A stretch of DNA of 59,468 bases. Source: Bacteroidales bacterium (GTDB lineage Bacteria; Bacteroidota; Bacteroidia; Bacteroidales; UBA10428). The stretch covers positions 1-59,468 of the forward strand of contig JAFGQO010000057.1 of the NCBI GenBank assembly GCA_016935615.1, read 5' to 3'. Of this stretch, positions 19,262 through 27,138 are shown piece by piece. Position numbers and translations under genes: made by a program. How positions within the stretch are numbered: the stretch's first letter is position 1; each line of letters begins with the position of its first letter. The notes below the pieces were generated by a model. It had not been told where the DNA came from. It made no database searches and saw nothing but the letters and a program-made list of their open reading frames with translations.

Positions 19262-19792
19262 TTAACAATTTTTTGGATAAGAAATCCTAAAATTCCATGG
19301 TTTACTTACCCAGGGTTCACCTGCATAATCAATTCCTATTCGTTTTGAAGTATTAATACCGGGTTTTTGCTTTCTGTCTTCAATCCATAAACGATCTGAA
19401 CAACAAAGATTTTCACCATAAAAAGAACCATCAATTTTAAGCTGTTTTGTAAGTTTCCCGGGTCCGTCAAATCCCTCAATTCCTCTTATCAGAACAGCTT
19501 GCGGTTCATCTTTGTTTCCTGTAACAAAATTCAGCATCCAATACATACCATAGATAAGATAAACATAAATATGTCCTCCTGAATGGTACATAATTTCCGT
19601 ACGACCGGTTCTTCCTTTATTTGCATGACAAGCCTTGTCTTCTTCACCTCTGTATGCTTCCACTTCTGTGATTATAAATTCAGAAATGGTTTTGTCATTT
19701 TTGATTACCAATACTTTACCGATTAGATCAGGAGCAACTTCCAGTACATCCCGACAAAAAAACGATTCATCAATTCTTTTGCAGAGAATCAT
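19262..19792 (-). CDS. DNA-3-methyladenine glycosylase (AAG/MPG type)
   Basis: This base-excision repair enzyme removes alkylated purines from DNA. The preferred ATG at 19792 gives 176 residues (MILCKRIDESFF...); a longer frame to 19849 would only extend into the upstream gene. Family motifs are VLEVAPDLIGKVLV, the catalytic-region ITEVEAYRGEEDKACHA and YVYLIYGMYWMLNFVTG, followed by AVLIRGIEG. The start lies inside the 3' end of the O-antigen ligase gene (23-base overlap), so its translation is probably coupled to a polysaccharide gene, an unusual setting for DNA repair. Confidence 0.93.
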   Translation of the reverse strand: MILCKRIDESFFCRDVLEVAPDLIGKVLVIKNDKTISEFIITEVEAYRGEEDKACHANKGRTGRTEIMYHSGGHIYVYLIYGMYWMLNFVTGNKDEPQAVLIRGIEGFDGPGKLTKQLKIDGSFYGENLCCSDRLWIEDRKQKPGINTSKRIGIDYAGEPWVSKPWNFRISYPKNC

Positions 19793-21449
19793 CTTCTTTG
19801 GGCATTGCGTATAAAAAGAAAGAATAAAAAAAGGCAAAGAATGAAACACCTACATGAGTTTCAAGAGTATCTTCATTCAGCATAGAGAGAACACCAATAA
19901 GGAAAAACATAAGAAACATAAAATTCCCATACTTTTTTTCAAGAACAGGAGAGTAAAACAGTGCAAAAAGAATCCAGAGAAATCCAAAAATTCCAAAAGT
20001 CAGAAAGAAAGTAATGAACTGATTGTGTGTTCTGTACCTGTATTTAAGCTTTAATTTTGAATCGTCTTTAATGTATTGCATCTGAAATGTATTTTGAACA
20101 TCACCGGTACCTGTGCCAAACCAAAAATTGTCCCGGATAATATGAATGCCTGTTTTTACATACTCAATTCTTTGAGCCAGGGATTGGCCACTGGGGTCGT
20201 GACTTTTCCTATACCTGTCAATTTCCCAGAAAAACTCGTAAATTCTGGGATAAAGTGCAATTTTATTCTTATAGAGGCAATTTGTATAACCCTTCTCAAT
20301 CATTTTAATATCTTCTTCATTAAGCTTATTTATTCCTACGGAGTCTTTTGTATAGCCAAGGGAAGTCATGTACCTGATCAATGTCGTTCTTATAGGTTGC
20401 CCTTTGCTATCGATTGAGTCATAAGCAAAACGACTCCTCCTGTTCCATTCTTTAGCCAGCTCTTCTTCACAAACGTTAATCCATATTTTGTATCCATTTT
20501 CATATTTATCGCTTAAAACATCGTGTACATAAAGATTGCCGTTGGGAGTTTTTTCTTTTAGCATTTCCATGTTTTCATCATGTTTTTGGCTGTAACGGAA
20601 GTATGAAAATAAAATATAGAAAATAACTGCGGTTGCTAAGAACATATTGATCAGAAAAGTCATTTTTATTGATCCTGATTTTTTCCGGAAATATGCGCAC
20701 CAAACAGAACCTACAGGAAAAAGGATCAGGAAAATAACAATGCCGGTAAAGGCTTTTAAAAAAATCAGGAAAAACATCAACCATACGATAATAAGCAGAG
20801 ATATCGCTTTTTCTCCTTTAAAAAGTCTGAATTGATTCGAAAAAACAAGATAACATAAGGCAAAAATCGATAATACTATTAAAAGGGAGAAGCGGATATG
20901 AGAGATAAATATTGAAGCATAACGGGAATCGATCAGGTTGATATTTGAGAATCCGAGCAGTATGAAAGTTGTTATAAATGAATTTACAAGGACAGTAACA
21001 ACGAACAAATGGATGATAAATTTAAATTCATTTTTCGAAAAAGGTTCGGAAGTTCCATATACTAACGGCAATATTAGCAGAGGGAGTTTGATCCTGAGAT
21101 CGTGCAGGGCATAAATGAAATTAGAAGGTAAAGAAGCCTCTTTCAAATTGGTAAGTATCTCAGTACTATTTGATCCGCTGAATAACAATCTCAGGCTGTA
21201 AAGATCACTGAAAAAATTATTTGTGTTAAGCAACCCCAAAAAGTGTATAAAATAAATTGAGATCACAAACAAAACAGCTTTTCTTGTTTTTAAACTATAG
21301 AGTTTGTTTTTAAAATTGCCTTCCAGCAACCAGTTAACAAACAGTATTATTTGTGCGGCACTAAGCAGGAAAAAAGAAACCGGCAGACCTATTACCAGAA
21401 GAGCAGTGGCAAAAAGGAATAAATAACGATGGTACTTTTGTGAGAACAT
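19770..21449 (-). CDS. O-antigen ligase/polymerase family membrane protein (1)
   Basis: A 559-residue inner-membrane protein with about 10-12 hydrophobic segments. A large periplasmic loop (roughly residues 285-450) ends in the Wzy/WaaL region RIEYVKTGIHIIRDN, then GTGTGDVQNTFQ and the THNQFITFFLTFG helix. Such proteins either polymerise O-units or ligate glycans to a lipid or protein. It probably starts the long minus-strand glycan unit: mpg overlaps its end, and DUF2723 starts 82 bases after mpg. A second member of the family lies at 36.6-38.1 kb. Which is polymerase and which is ligase cannot be told from sequence. Confidence 0.87.
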   Translation of the reverse strand: MFSQKYHRYLFLFATALLVIGLPVSFFLLSAAQIILFVNWLLEGNFKNKLYSLKTRKAVLFVISIYFIHFLGLLNTNNFFSDLYSLRLLFSGSNSTEILTNLKEASLPSNFIYALHDLRIKLPLLILPLVYGTSEPFSKNEFKFIIHLFVVTVLVNSFITTFILLGFSNINLIDSRYASIFISHIRFSLLIVLSIFALCYLVFSNQFRLFKGEKAISLLIIVWLMFFLIFLKAFTGIVIFLILFPVGSVWCAYFRKKSGSIKMTFLINMFLATAVIFYILFSYFRYSQKHDENMEMLKEKTPNGNLYVHDVLSDKYENGYKIWINVCEEELAKEWNRRSRFAYDSIDSKGQPIRTTLIRYMTSLGYTKDSVGINKLNEEDIKMIEKGYTNCLYKNKIALYPRIYEFFWEIDRYRKSHDPSGQSLAQRIEYVKTGIHIIRDNFWFGTGTGDVQNTFQMQYIKDDSKLKLKYRYRTHNQFITFFLTFGIFGFLWILFALFYSPVLEKKYGNFMFLMFFLIGVLSMLNEDTLETHVGVSFFAFFYSFFLYAMPKEDDSLQKN

Positions 21450-21846
21450 GATTTCAACAATTACTCTGCAAATTAAGTGATTTTACATGAAAATGAAATT
21501 ATACAATCCTGAACTATGAAGAAATGGTTGTAGGTTCTGAATCCAACCTGGCATAACATTTTATCCAGGTTTAAATGTTCAGTATTTTTAAGCAATATAT
21601 CAATTTGCAGAACCTGTTTTACTCATGAAATAGAATTCACCGTACCAGCCGGGGAAAATCATCCTGTAATCAGGATCATCAACCGATATTTGATTCTGTG
21701 AGCAATACCTGTTGACAAATGAGGTTACCTTTAAAGTCAGGAAGTATCAAACTCAATTCCGTAGCCCTATTTACAAGCATTTTTAGACCGTTTGTATTCA
21801 AATAAAATAAATTGAAAAGCCCTTGTTTAATTCATAAAAATTATTG
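21450..21846. other. Non-coding spacer upstream of rplM
   Basis: About 400 bases separate the divergent O-antigen ligase gene from the rplM promoter. I see no convincing reading frame, RNA gene or repeat. The right end passes into the rplM promoter and leader. Confidence 0.5.
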
Positions 21847-21854
21847 TATTTTTG
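21847..21854 (+). promoter_or_regulatory. -7 promoter element for rplM-rpsI
   Basis: TATTTTTG matches the Bacteroidota TAnnTTTG element. A TTG lies about 21 bases upstream as a possible -33 element. It is 61 bases before the rplM start, leaving room for the leader hairpin described below. Confidence 0.6.
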
Positions 21855-21869
21855 CACTCCACAAAAATC

Positions 21870-21889
21870 GGGTAGTTTTGGTAAAACCC
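21870..21889 (+). promoter_or_regulatory. Leader hairpin upstream of rplM
   Basis: In the short 5' leader the arms GTTTT (21875-21879) and AAAAC (21883-21887) pair around a GGT loop. The stem can be extended by G-C pairs (21871-21872 with 21888-21889) across a TA bulge. A hairpin in this place fits an autoregulatory binding site for L13 or another ribosomal protein. No poly-T follows, so it is not a terminator. Confidence 0.4.
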
Positions 21890-21914
21890 TCAGGAATAAT
21901 ATAAATGTTTTAAA

Positions 21915-22370
21915 GTGGATACAATAAGTTATAAAACAAAGTCTGCAAATAAGGCTACTGTGAATAAGGAATGGTACATCATAGATGCTACCAATGAGGT
22001 TTTGGGAAGACTTGCATCGAAAGTTGCCAAAATCATCAGGGGAAAGAACAAACCTGATTTTACACCTCATGTAGATTGTGGTGATAATGTAATAATTATT
22101 AATGCTGAAAAAATCAGACTTACAGGGAATAAAACTCAGGATAAAGAATACATCAGATACTCAGGTTATCCGGGAGGTCAGAAATCAGAAACCGCAGAAA
22201 AAATTATGAAAAAGAATCCATCCAGAGTTATAGAAAATGCGGTAAAGGGAATGTTGCCTAAAAACAGACTTGGAAATGCTGTTTTTAAAAATCTTTATGT
22301 ATATAATGGACCTGAGCATAAGCATGAAGCTCAGCAGCCGAAAGAAATAAAATTAAATTCTATTAAATAG
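21915..22370 (+). CDS. rplM: 50S ribosomal protein L13
   Basis: A 151-residue ribosomal protein uL13. The start is GTG at 21915; the upstream ATG at 21905 stops after two codons, and the GTG start gives the family N-terminus MDTISYKTKSANKA common in Bacteroidota. Core motifs are WYIIDATNEVLGRLASKVAK, PHVDCGDNVIIINA, YSGYPGG and GMLPKNRLG. rpsI follows after 4 bases, the conserved L13-S9 pair. Confidence 0.98.
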   Translation: MDTISYKTKSANKATVNKEWYIIDATNEVLGRLASKVAKIIRGKNKPDFTPHVDCGDNVIIINAEKIRLTGNKTQDKEYIRYSGYPGGQKSETAEKIMKKNPSRVIENAVKGMLPKNRLGNAVFKNLYVYNGPEHKHEAQQPKEIKLNSIK

Positions 22371-22374
22371 TTTT

Positions 22375-22761
22375 ATGGAAGTAATAAATGCTTTAGGTAG
22401 AAGAAAAGCTGCGATTGCCAGAGTATACATCAGTGATGGCAAAGGCAATATTAGCATAAACAATAGAGACGTAAAAGAATATTTTCCTTTCAGACAATTG
22501 CAATATATTGTGAATCAACCTCTTGAAATCACAAATACAATTGGAAAATATGATATCAAGGTGAATCTGCAGGGAGGAGGAGTTAAAGGACAGGCTGAGG
22601 CTTTACGCCTGGCCATAGCCAGGGGACTGGTTAAAATTGACCCTGAAACGAAAAATGTGCTTAAAACAAATAAATTCCTTACAAGAGATCCGCGGGAAGT
22701 GGAAAGGAAAAAGCCTGGGAGACCTAAGGCAAGGAAAAGATTCCAGTTTAGTAAGCGCTAA
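22375..22761 (+). CDS. rpsI: 30S ribosomal protein S9
   Basis: A 128-residue uS9 protein. It begins MEVINALGRRKAAIARVYI and has GGGVKGQAEALRLAIARGL and the basic C-terminal tail KKPGRPKARKRFQFSKR, whose last Arg reaches the ribosomal P site. It starts 4 bases after rplM and must share its transcript. Confidence 0.98.
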   Translation: MEVINALGRRKAAIARVYISDGKGNISINNRDVKEYFPFRQLQYIVNQPLEITNTIGKYDIKVNLQGGGVKGQAEALRLAIARGLVKIDPETKNVLKTNKFLTRDPREVERKKPGRPKARKRFQFSKR

Positions 22762-22775
22762 TTACTTAAGATATT

Positions 22776-22823
22776 GTTTAGTATCTAAACTCGGGAGACT
22801 TCCGGTTGGAACTACTTCAGAGT
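22776..22823 (+). promoter_or_regulatory. Structured leader between rpsI and rpsB
   Basis: Two hairpins can form just upstream of rpsB. The first is a perfect 6-base stem GTTTAG/CTAAAC around TAT (22776-22790). The second pairs AACTC (22788-22792) with GAGTT (22820-22824) and encloses TTCC-GGTT-GGAA (22800-22811). The two share bases 22788-22790 and so compete. No T-run follows. This looks like a ribosomal-protein leader that could bind S2; the function is inferred. Confidence 0.45.
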
Positions 22824-22855
22824 TGACAAATTAATAGAATGTAAACAAATTAAAC

Positions 22856-23710
22856 ATGCCGAAAACAAATTTCAACGAATTATTAGATGCAGGTGTGCAT
22901 TTTGGACATCTGAGAAGAAAGTGGAATCCAAACATGGCTCCTTATATATTTATGGAGCGAAACGGGATCCATATTATTGATTTGCAGAAAACTGCAGTAA
23001 AACTGGATGAAGCCTGCTCGGCTTTAAAACAGATTGCAAAATCAGGTCGAAAGATATTGTTTGTTGCAACAAAAAAACAGGCCAAAGACCTGGTTGCTGA
23101 AAGAGTGAAACAAGTAAATATGCCATATGTTACTGAACGTTGGCCCGGAGGAATGCTGACCAATTTTCCAACCATCCGGAAAGCTGTGAAAAAAATGGCT
23201 TCTATTGACAAAATGGCCACTGACGGGACATTTGATAACATGTCAAAACGTGAAAGACTGCAAATTACCCGTCAACGGGCTAAACTGGAAAAAAACCTGG
23301 GAAGCATTGCCGATCTGACCCGTCTTCCGGCCGCGATGTTCGTTGTAGATATTTCTAAAGAATACATTGCAGTAAGGGAAGCAAACAGGCTTAACATACC
23401 TGTGTTTGCTATGGTAGATACAAACTCGGATCCAAATATGGTTGACTTTCCAATTCCTGCAAATGATGATGCCTCAAAATCAATTTCACTTGTTATAGAT
23501 AAGGTTTGTAAGGCTATTCATGAAGGTTTGGAGGAAAGAAAACTGGAACGTGAGAAGGAAGCTGTATCGAAAGAGAATACAGAGAAAAATAAACAATCAG
23601 CAAAAAAATCTCCGGCTAAGATATCAGACAACTCGGATAAGAATGAATCTGATGATGAGTTGGATGAATCGGAAAATGAAACAACAGAAAAAGAAACAGA
23701 AGATAATTAA
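22856..23710 (+). CDS. rpsB: 30S ribosomal protein S2
   Basis: A 284-residue uS2 protein. Conserved blocks include DAGVHFGHLRRKWNPNMAPYI, FVATKKQAKDLV, VTERWPGGMLTNF and MVDTNSDPN. From about residue 226 to the end it carries a highly charged low-complexity tail rich in Glu, Lys, Ser and Asn, ending in acidic stretches. Such C-terminal extensions are seen in several Bacteroidota S2 proteins and are probably disordered. tsf follows 19 bases later, the conserved S2-EF-Ts order. Confidence 0.98.
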   Translation: MPKTNFNELLDAGVHFGHLRRKWNPNMAPYIFMERNGIHIIDLQKTAVKLDEACSALKQIAKSGRKILFVATKKQAKDLVAERVKQVNMPYVTERWPGGMLTNFPTIRKAVKKMASIDKMATDGTFDNMSKRERLQITRQRAKLEKNLGSIADLTRLPAAMFVVDISKEYIAVREANRLNIPVFAMVDTNSDPNMVDFPIPANDDASKSISLVIDKVCKAIHEGLEERKLEREKEAVSKENTEKNKQSAKKSPAKISDNSDKNESDDELDESENETTEKETEDN

Positions 23711-23729
23711 ATACTAAAAACAGGAATAA

Positions 23730-24557
23730 ATGACTCAAATATCAGCTGCAGATGTCAGCAAACTGAGAAAAGCTATTGGTGCAGGTATGATGGATTGTAA
23801 AAAAGCCCTTCAGGAAGCTGATGGAAACTTTGAAAAAGCTGTAGAAATTATTCGTAAGAAAGGACAGGCAGTAGCCAACAAGCGTGCCGATCGTGAAGCC
23901 AGTGAAGGAGTTGCCCTTGCTCAAATTAATCAAGAAGGGACATTCGGGGCTATGATCGTGTTGAATTGTGAAACGGATTTTGTTGCTAAAAATGAAGATT
24001 TTATCAATTTTGCCAATCAAATTCTTGACCTTGCATTAGAAAAAAAACCGGAGAACCTCGATTCCTTAAAGCAACTTGAGTTGAAGGGAAAATCAATTAA
24101 GGATAAAATTATCGAGCAAATTGGAATCATTGGAGAAAAGATTGAATTGGCTTATTTTGGACAGATTGATGCAGAGCAGGTTACTTCTTATATACATCCC
24201 GGGAATAAATTAGCCACACTGGTAGGCTTCAATAAGAAAACAGAAATACAAATTGCAAGAGATATAGCAATGCAAATTGCAGCCATGAATCCTATTGCAA
24301 TTGACAAGGAAAATGTTCCCGAAGAAGTTGTTGAAAAGGAAAGAGAAATTGGCAGAGATCAAGCTTTAAGAGAAGGAAAACCAGAAAACATTGTAGATAA
24401 GATCGCAGAAGGGAAATTGAATAAGTTTTATAAGGAAAGCACATTATTAAACCAGGACTTCACGAAAGACAACAAGAAAACAGTTCGTCAATACCTTCAG
24501 GAGTCTGCAAAAGATCTTACAGTTACTGCATTTTTAAGATATTCACTTTCCAACTGA
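23730..24557 (+). CDS. tsf: Elongation factor Ts
   Basis: A 275-residue nucleotide-exchange factor for EF-Tu. The N-terminal UBA-like domain has VSKLRKAIGAGMMDCKKAL, and the EF-Tu-contacting motif GTFGAMIVLNCETDFVAKN follows. The C-terminal part ends QYLQESAKDLTVTAFLRY. A strong terminator lies 15 bases past the stop, so tsf ends the ribosomal transcript. Confidence 0.98.
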   Translation: MTQISAADVSKLRKAIGAGMMDCKKALQEADGNFEKAVEIIRKKGQAVANKRADREASEGVALAQINQEGTFGAMIVLNCETDFVAKNEDFINFANQILDLALEKKPENLDSLKQLELKGKSIKDKIIEQIGIIGEKIELAYFGQIDAEQVTSYIHPGNKLATLVGFNKKTEIQIARDIAMQIAAMNPIAIDKENVPEEVVEKEREIGRDQALREGKPENIVDKIAEGKLNKFYKESTLLNQDFTKDNKKTVRQYLQESAKDLTVTAFLRYSLSN

Positions 24558-24573
24558 TCATTAAGTCGAAGAA

Positions 24574-24604
24574 AAAAGAGGGTCAATTGGCCCTCTTTTT
24601 TTTG
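24574..24604 (+). terminator. Rho-independent terminator after tsf
   Basis: The arms GAGGG and CCCTC pair around TCAATTGG, with an A-run before and eight Ts after. This gives a bidirectional-looking intrinsic terminator between tsf and pyrH. Confidence 0.85.
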
Positions 24605-24652
24605 CCCGGTTTCGAAATTCATATAACTTAGTTGAATAAAAAACAATTCAAC

Positions 24653-25366
24653 ATGCCAAAATACAAAAGGATTCTTCTTAAGCTTAGCGGGGAAGCATTG
24701 ATGGGCATTAAGCAATATGGAATAGATGAAAACCGCCTTATGGAATATGCAAAACAAATAAAAAAAGCAAGTGAACTTGGAATTGAAATAGGCATTGTTA
24801 TTGGCGGAGGCAATATATTCAGAGGAATGACCGGAGAATCAAACGGTTTCGATCGCGTTAAAGGAGATTATATGGGAATGCTGGCAACTGTGATTAACGG
24901 ACTGGCTATTCAATCTGCACTGGAATCATTGCATTGTCAAAGCACATTGATTACTGCTATTGAAATGTCTCCTGTTGGACATAGATATTCAAAAGACGGA
25001 GTTGAGGAAGCGTTAAAAAACCAACAGATTGTGATCTTCACTTTTGGAACGGGGAATCCTTACTTTACAACAGATACAGCAGCAACATTACGAGCCATCG
25101 AAATGGAAGCAGAAGTATTATTAAAGGGTACGCGCGTTGATGGCGTTTATAATGCAGATCCTGAAAAAGACTCATCTGCTGTTCGCTATGATAAATTAAC
25201 TTTTGAAGAAGCGTATGAAAAAGAGCTTAAAATTATGGATCTCACTGCCATTACTTTGTGCTCTGAAAATAATTTACCGGTAATTGTATTTAATATGAAT
25301 ACTGAAGGGAATTTGTTGAAGTTATTAAAAGGTGAAATGATTGGCACATTTGTTAATAATCAATAA
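24653..25366 (+). CDS. pyrH: Uridylate kinase PyrH
   Basis: This enzyme phosphorylates UMP to UDP with ATP. With the ATG at 24653 the protein is 237 residues and begins MPKYKRILLKLSGEALMG, the normal start; an in-frame TTG seven codons upstream is less likely. Motifs are GIVIGGGNIFRG, TGNPYFTTDTAATLRA and LKGTRVDGVYNADP, all typical of the amino-acid kinase fold. It follows the tsf terminator and precedes frr, the usual tsf-pyrH-frr order, but frr seems to have its own promoter. Confidence 0.97.
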   Translation: MPKYKRILLKLSGEALMGIKQYGIDENRLMEYAKQIKKASELGIEIGIVIGGGNIFRGMTGESNGFDRVKGDYMGMLATVINGLAIQSALESLHCQSTLITAIEMSPVGHRYSKDGVEEALKNQQIVIFTFGTGNPYFTTDTAATLRAIEMEAEVLLKGTRVDGVYNADPEKDSSAVRYDKLTFEEAYEKELKIMDLTAITLCSENNLPVIVFNMNTEGNLLKLLKGEMIGTFVNNQ

Positions 25367-25400
25367 TGTATTGTTTTATAGCAGGGTATGAATATTTTTT

Positions 25401-25408
25401 TATTTTTG
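25401..25408 (+). promoter_or_regulatory. -7 promoter element for frr
   Basis: TATTTTTG matches TAnnTTTG and lies 22 bases before the frr ATG, inside the 64-base pyrH-frr spacer. Confidence 0.5.
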
Positions 25409-25430
25409 TTATTGTGTAAAACAAAGTTCC

Positions 25431-25994
25431 ATGGAAGAAGACATTCAATTGCAACTTGAAATTACTGAAGAAATGATGACGAAAGCTGTTCAGCACCTGG
25501 AGGATGAACTTTTGCGTATCAGGGCCGGGAAAGCAACGCCAAATATACTGGATGGCATTACAGTAGATTACTATGGTTCGGTGACACCATTGAATCAGGT
25601 ATCCAATATCAATACACCCGATGCCAAAACCATCGTGATTCAACCCTGGGAAAAGGCGATGGTAGAACCGATTGAAAAGGCTATCCTTGCTGCTAATATT
25701 GGCCTTACACCTGTGAATAATGGAGAAATGATCCATATTAACATTCCTCCGTTAACGGAGGAAAGAAGATTGAATCTGGTAAAACAAATCAGGAATCTTG
25801 GAGAGAATACACGGGTTAGCATACGCAATGCAAGACGTGAAGGCAATGATGCGTTAAAACAAATGAAAAAGGACGGTCTTTCGGAAGACATGGAAAAAGA
25901 TGCGGAAGCAAATGTTCAGAAACTGACAGACGATTACATCAAAAAGGTGGATGAATTAATTGAAGCCAAAGAAGTAGACATTATGACTGTGTAG
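25431..25994 (+). CDS. frr: Ribosome recycling factor
   Basis: A 187-residue RRF, which with EF-G splits post-termination ribosomes. Signature segments are LEDELLRIRAGKATPNILDGI near residue 30, LTEERRLNLVKQI and VSIRNARREGNDALK. The gene ends close to the convergent OmpA-like gene, with a 35-base gap that includes a T-rich tract (26017-26032) but no clear hairpin. Confidence 0.98.
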   Translation: MEEDIQLQLEITEEMMTKAVQHLEDELLRIRAGKATPNILDGITVDYYGSVTPLNQVSNINTPDAKTIVIQPWEKAMVEPIEKAILAANIGLTPVNNGEMIHINIPPLTEERRLNLVKQIRNLGENTRVSIRNARREGNDALKQMKKDGLSEDMEKDAEANVQKLTDDYIKKVDELIEAKEVDIMTV

Positions 25995-26029
25995 ATGATT
26001 GGATAAAATCTGTATTGTTTTTTTTTCTT

Positions 26030-27034
26030 TTATTCGAGCAATTCAAATACTTCATCGAGATTTGGAGTCAAAATAATCTCCGTTCGCCGGTTTTTCTGTC
26101 TTGCTTCGGCTGTTGTTCTAGGATCAACAGGCATAAACTCTCCTCTTCCTGCAGCAGTTAATCGCTTTGGATCAATGGAAGATCCATCGAGAAGTATGCG
26201 AATGATTGCTGTTGCACGCTGAACACTTAAATCCCAGTTATCTTCAAATTTTGACCCGGAAATTACAGGAACATCATCAGTATGACCTTCAATCATAATA
26301 AAAATATCCTGATTTTGTTCCAAAACACGGGCAAGTTTATTAAGTGCCTCAATTCCTTTTGCATCAACCTGAGTACTGCCACTTCCAAACAATAATTTTT
26401 CTTCCAGTGACACATACACTTTACCATTTTTCTTGGTAATAGTAAGTCCTTGATTTTCAAATCCCGTCAAAGCCGCAGAAAGCTTTTGCTTTAATGCTTC
26501 CGCCTCTTTGTCTTTTTCAGTAAGCATATCCTCCAATTCAAGAAGTTGTGCATTTTGCTTTTGCAATTCGTTTTTTAATGCATTCAGTTCATCACGTTCT
26601 TTATCCAGTTGTATTTTTGCCTGATTGAGCTGATCTTCATGTTGATAAAGATCTTTCTGAGTATTTTCCAGTCTTCCCAGTAATTGACGGGTTTCGGCAT
26701 CGCTGCCATTGATCAGGGTTTTGTGTGCATCTTCCAGCTCGTTATAGCGCTTACTTAATTGACTATGACGTGCTTTAAGATTTTTAAGTTCTTCAGCATT
26801 TTTCAGACCCATTTCTTCCATTCTTGCTTTTGCTGTCTTTGCAAATTCAAGATCAGCCTGAAGTTCCGTATTTTGAACAGTTAATTTTTCATTTTCAATC
26901 CAGAGTTCTTCTCTGATAGTTTTGCAATTATCTCTTTCTGATTCTATTTCTGATACATATTGTGGAGGCACACAACCGGATAACAGAATGATATAAAGAA
27001 TTACAATAGTAAATTTAATAAGTGTTGTCTTCAT
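26030..27034 (-). CDS. OmpA-family lipoprotein with coiled coil
   Basis: With the ATG at 27034 the protein is 334 residues. It has a lipoprotein signal peptide ending in the lipobox LLSGC. A long coiled coil (about residues 25-195, rich in Glu, Lys, Leu and Gln) leads to a C-terminal OmpA domain. That domain contains MIEGHTDDVPV, NWDLSVQRATAIIRILL and AGRGEFMPVDP...KNRRTEIILTP, the peptidoglycan (diaminopimelate)-binding signature. It probably anchors the outer membrane to the wall, with the coil spanning the periplasm. An in-frame ATG eight codons upstream would only spoil the signal peptide. It is divergent from dxs. Confidence 0.9.
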   Translation of the reverse strand: MKTTLIKFTIVILYIILLSGCVPPQYVSEIESERDNCKTIREELWIENEKLTVQNTELQADLEFAKTAKARMEEMGLKNAEELKNLKARHSQLSKRYNELEDAHKTLINGSDAETRQLLGRLENTQKDLYQHEDQLNQAKIQLDKERDELNALKNELQKQNAQLLELEDMLTEKDKEAEALKQKLSAALTGFENQGLTITKKNGKVYVSLEEKLLFGSGSTQVDAKGIEALNKLARVLEQNQDIFIMIEGHTDDVPVISGSKFEDNWDLSVQRATAIIRILLDGSSIDPKRLTAAGRGEFMPVDPRTTAEARQKNRRTEIILTPNLDEVFELLE

Positions 27035-27059
27035 CACAGCTTTATTATGCTTAAACAAA

Positions 27060-27067
27060 CGAAATTA
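27060..27067 (-). promoter_or_regulatory. Possible -7 element for the OmpA-like gene
   Basis: The minus strand reads TAATTTCG, one mismatch from TAnnTTTG, 26 bases upstream of the preferred ATG at 27034. This is a weak call. Confidence 0.25.
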
Positions 27068-27110
27068 CAAGAACCGAAGTGTCTACTCAAACTATCTCAT
27101 TAAGAATTAT

Positions 27111-27118
27111 TAACTTTG
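27111..27118 (+). promoter_or_regulatory. -7 promoter element for dxs
   Basis: TAACTTTG matches TAnnTTTG exactly and sits 21 bases before the ATG at 27139. Because it lies downstream of the GTG at 27079, it favours the shorter dxs start. Confidence 0.5.
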
Positions 27119-27138
27119 AGCGATTTTGTTTTTATCGT

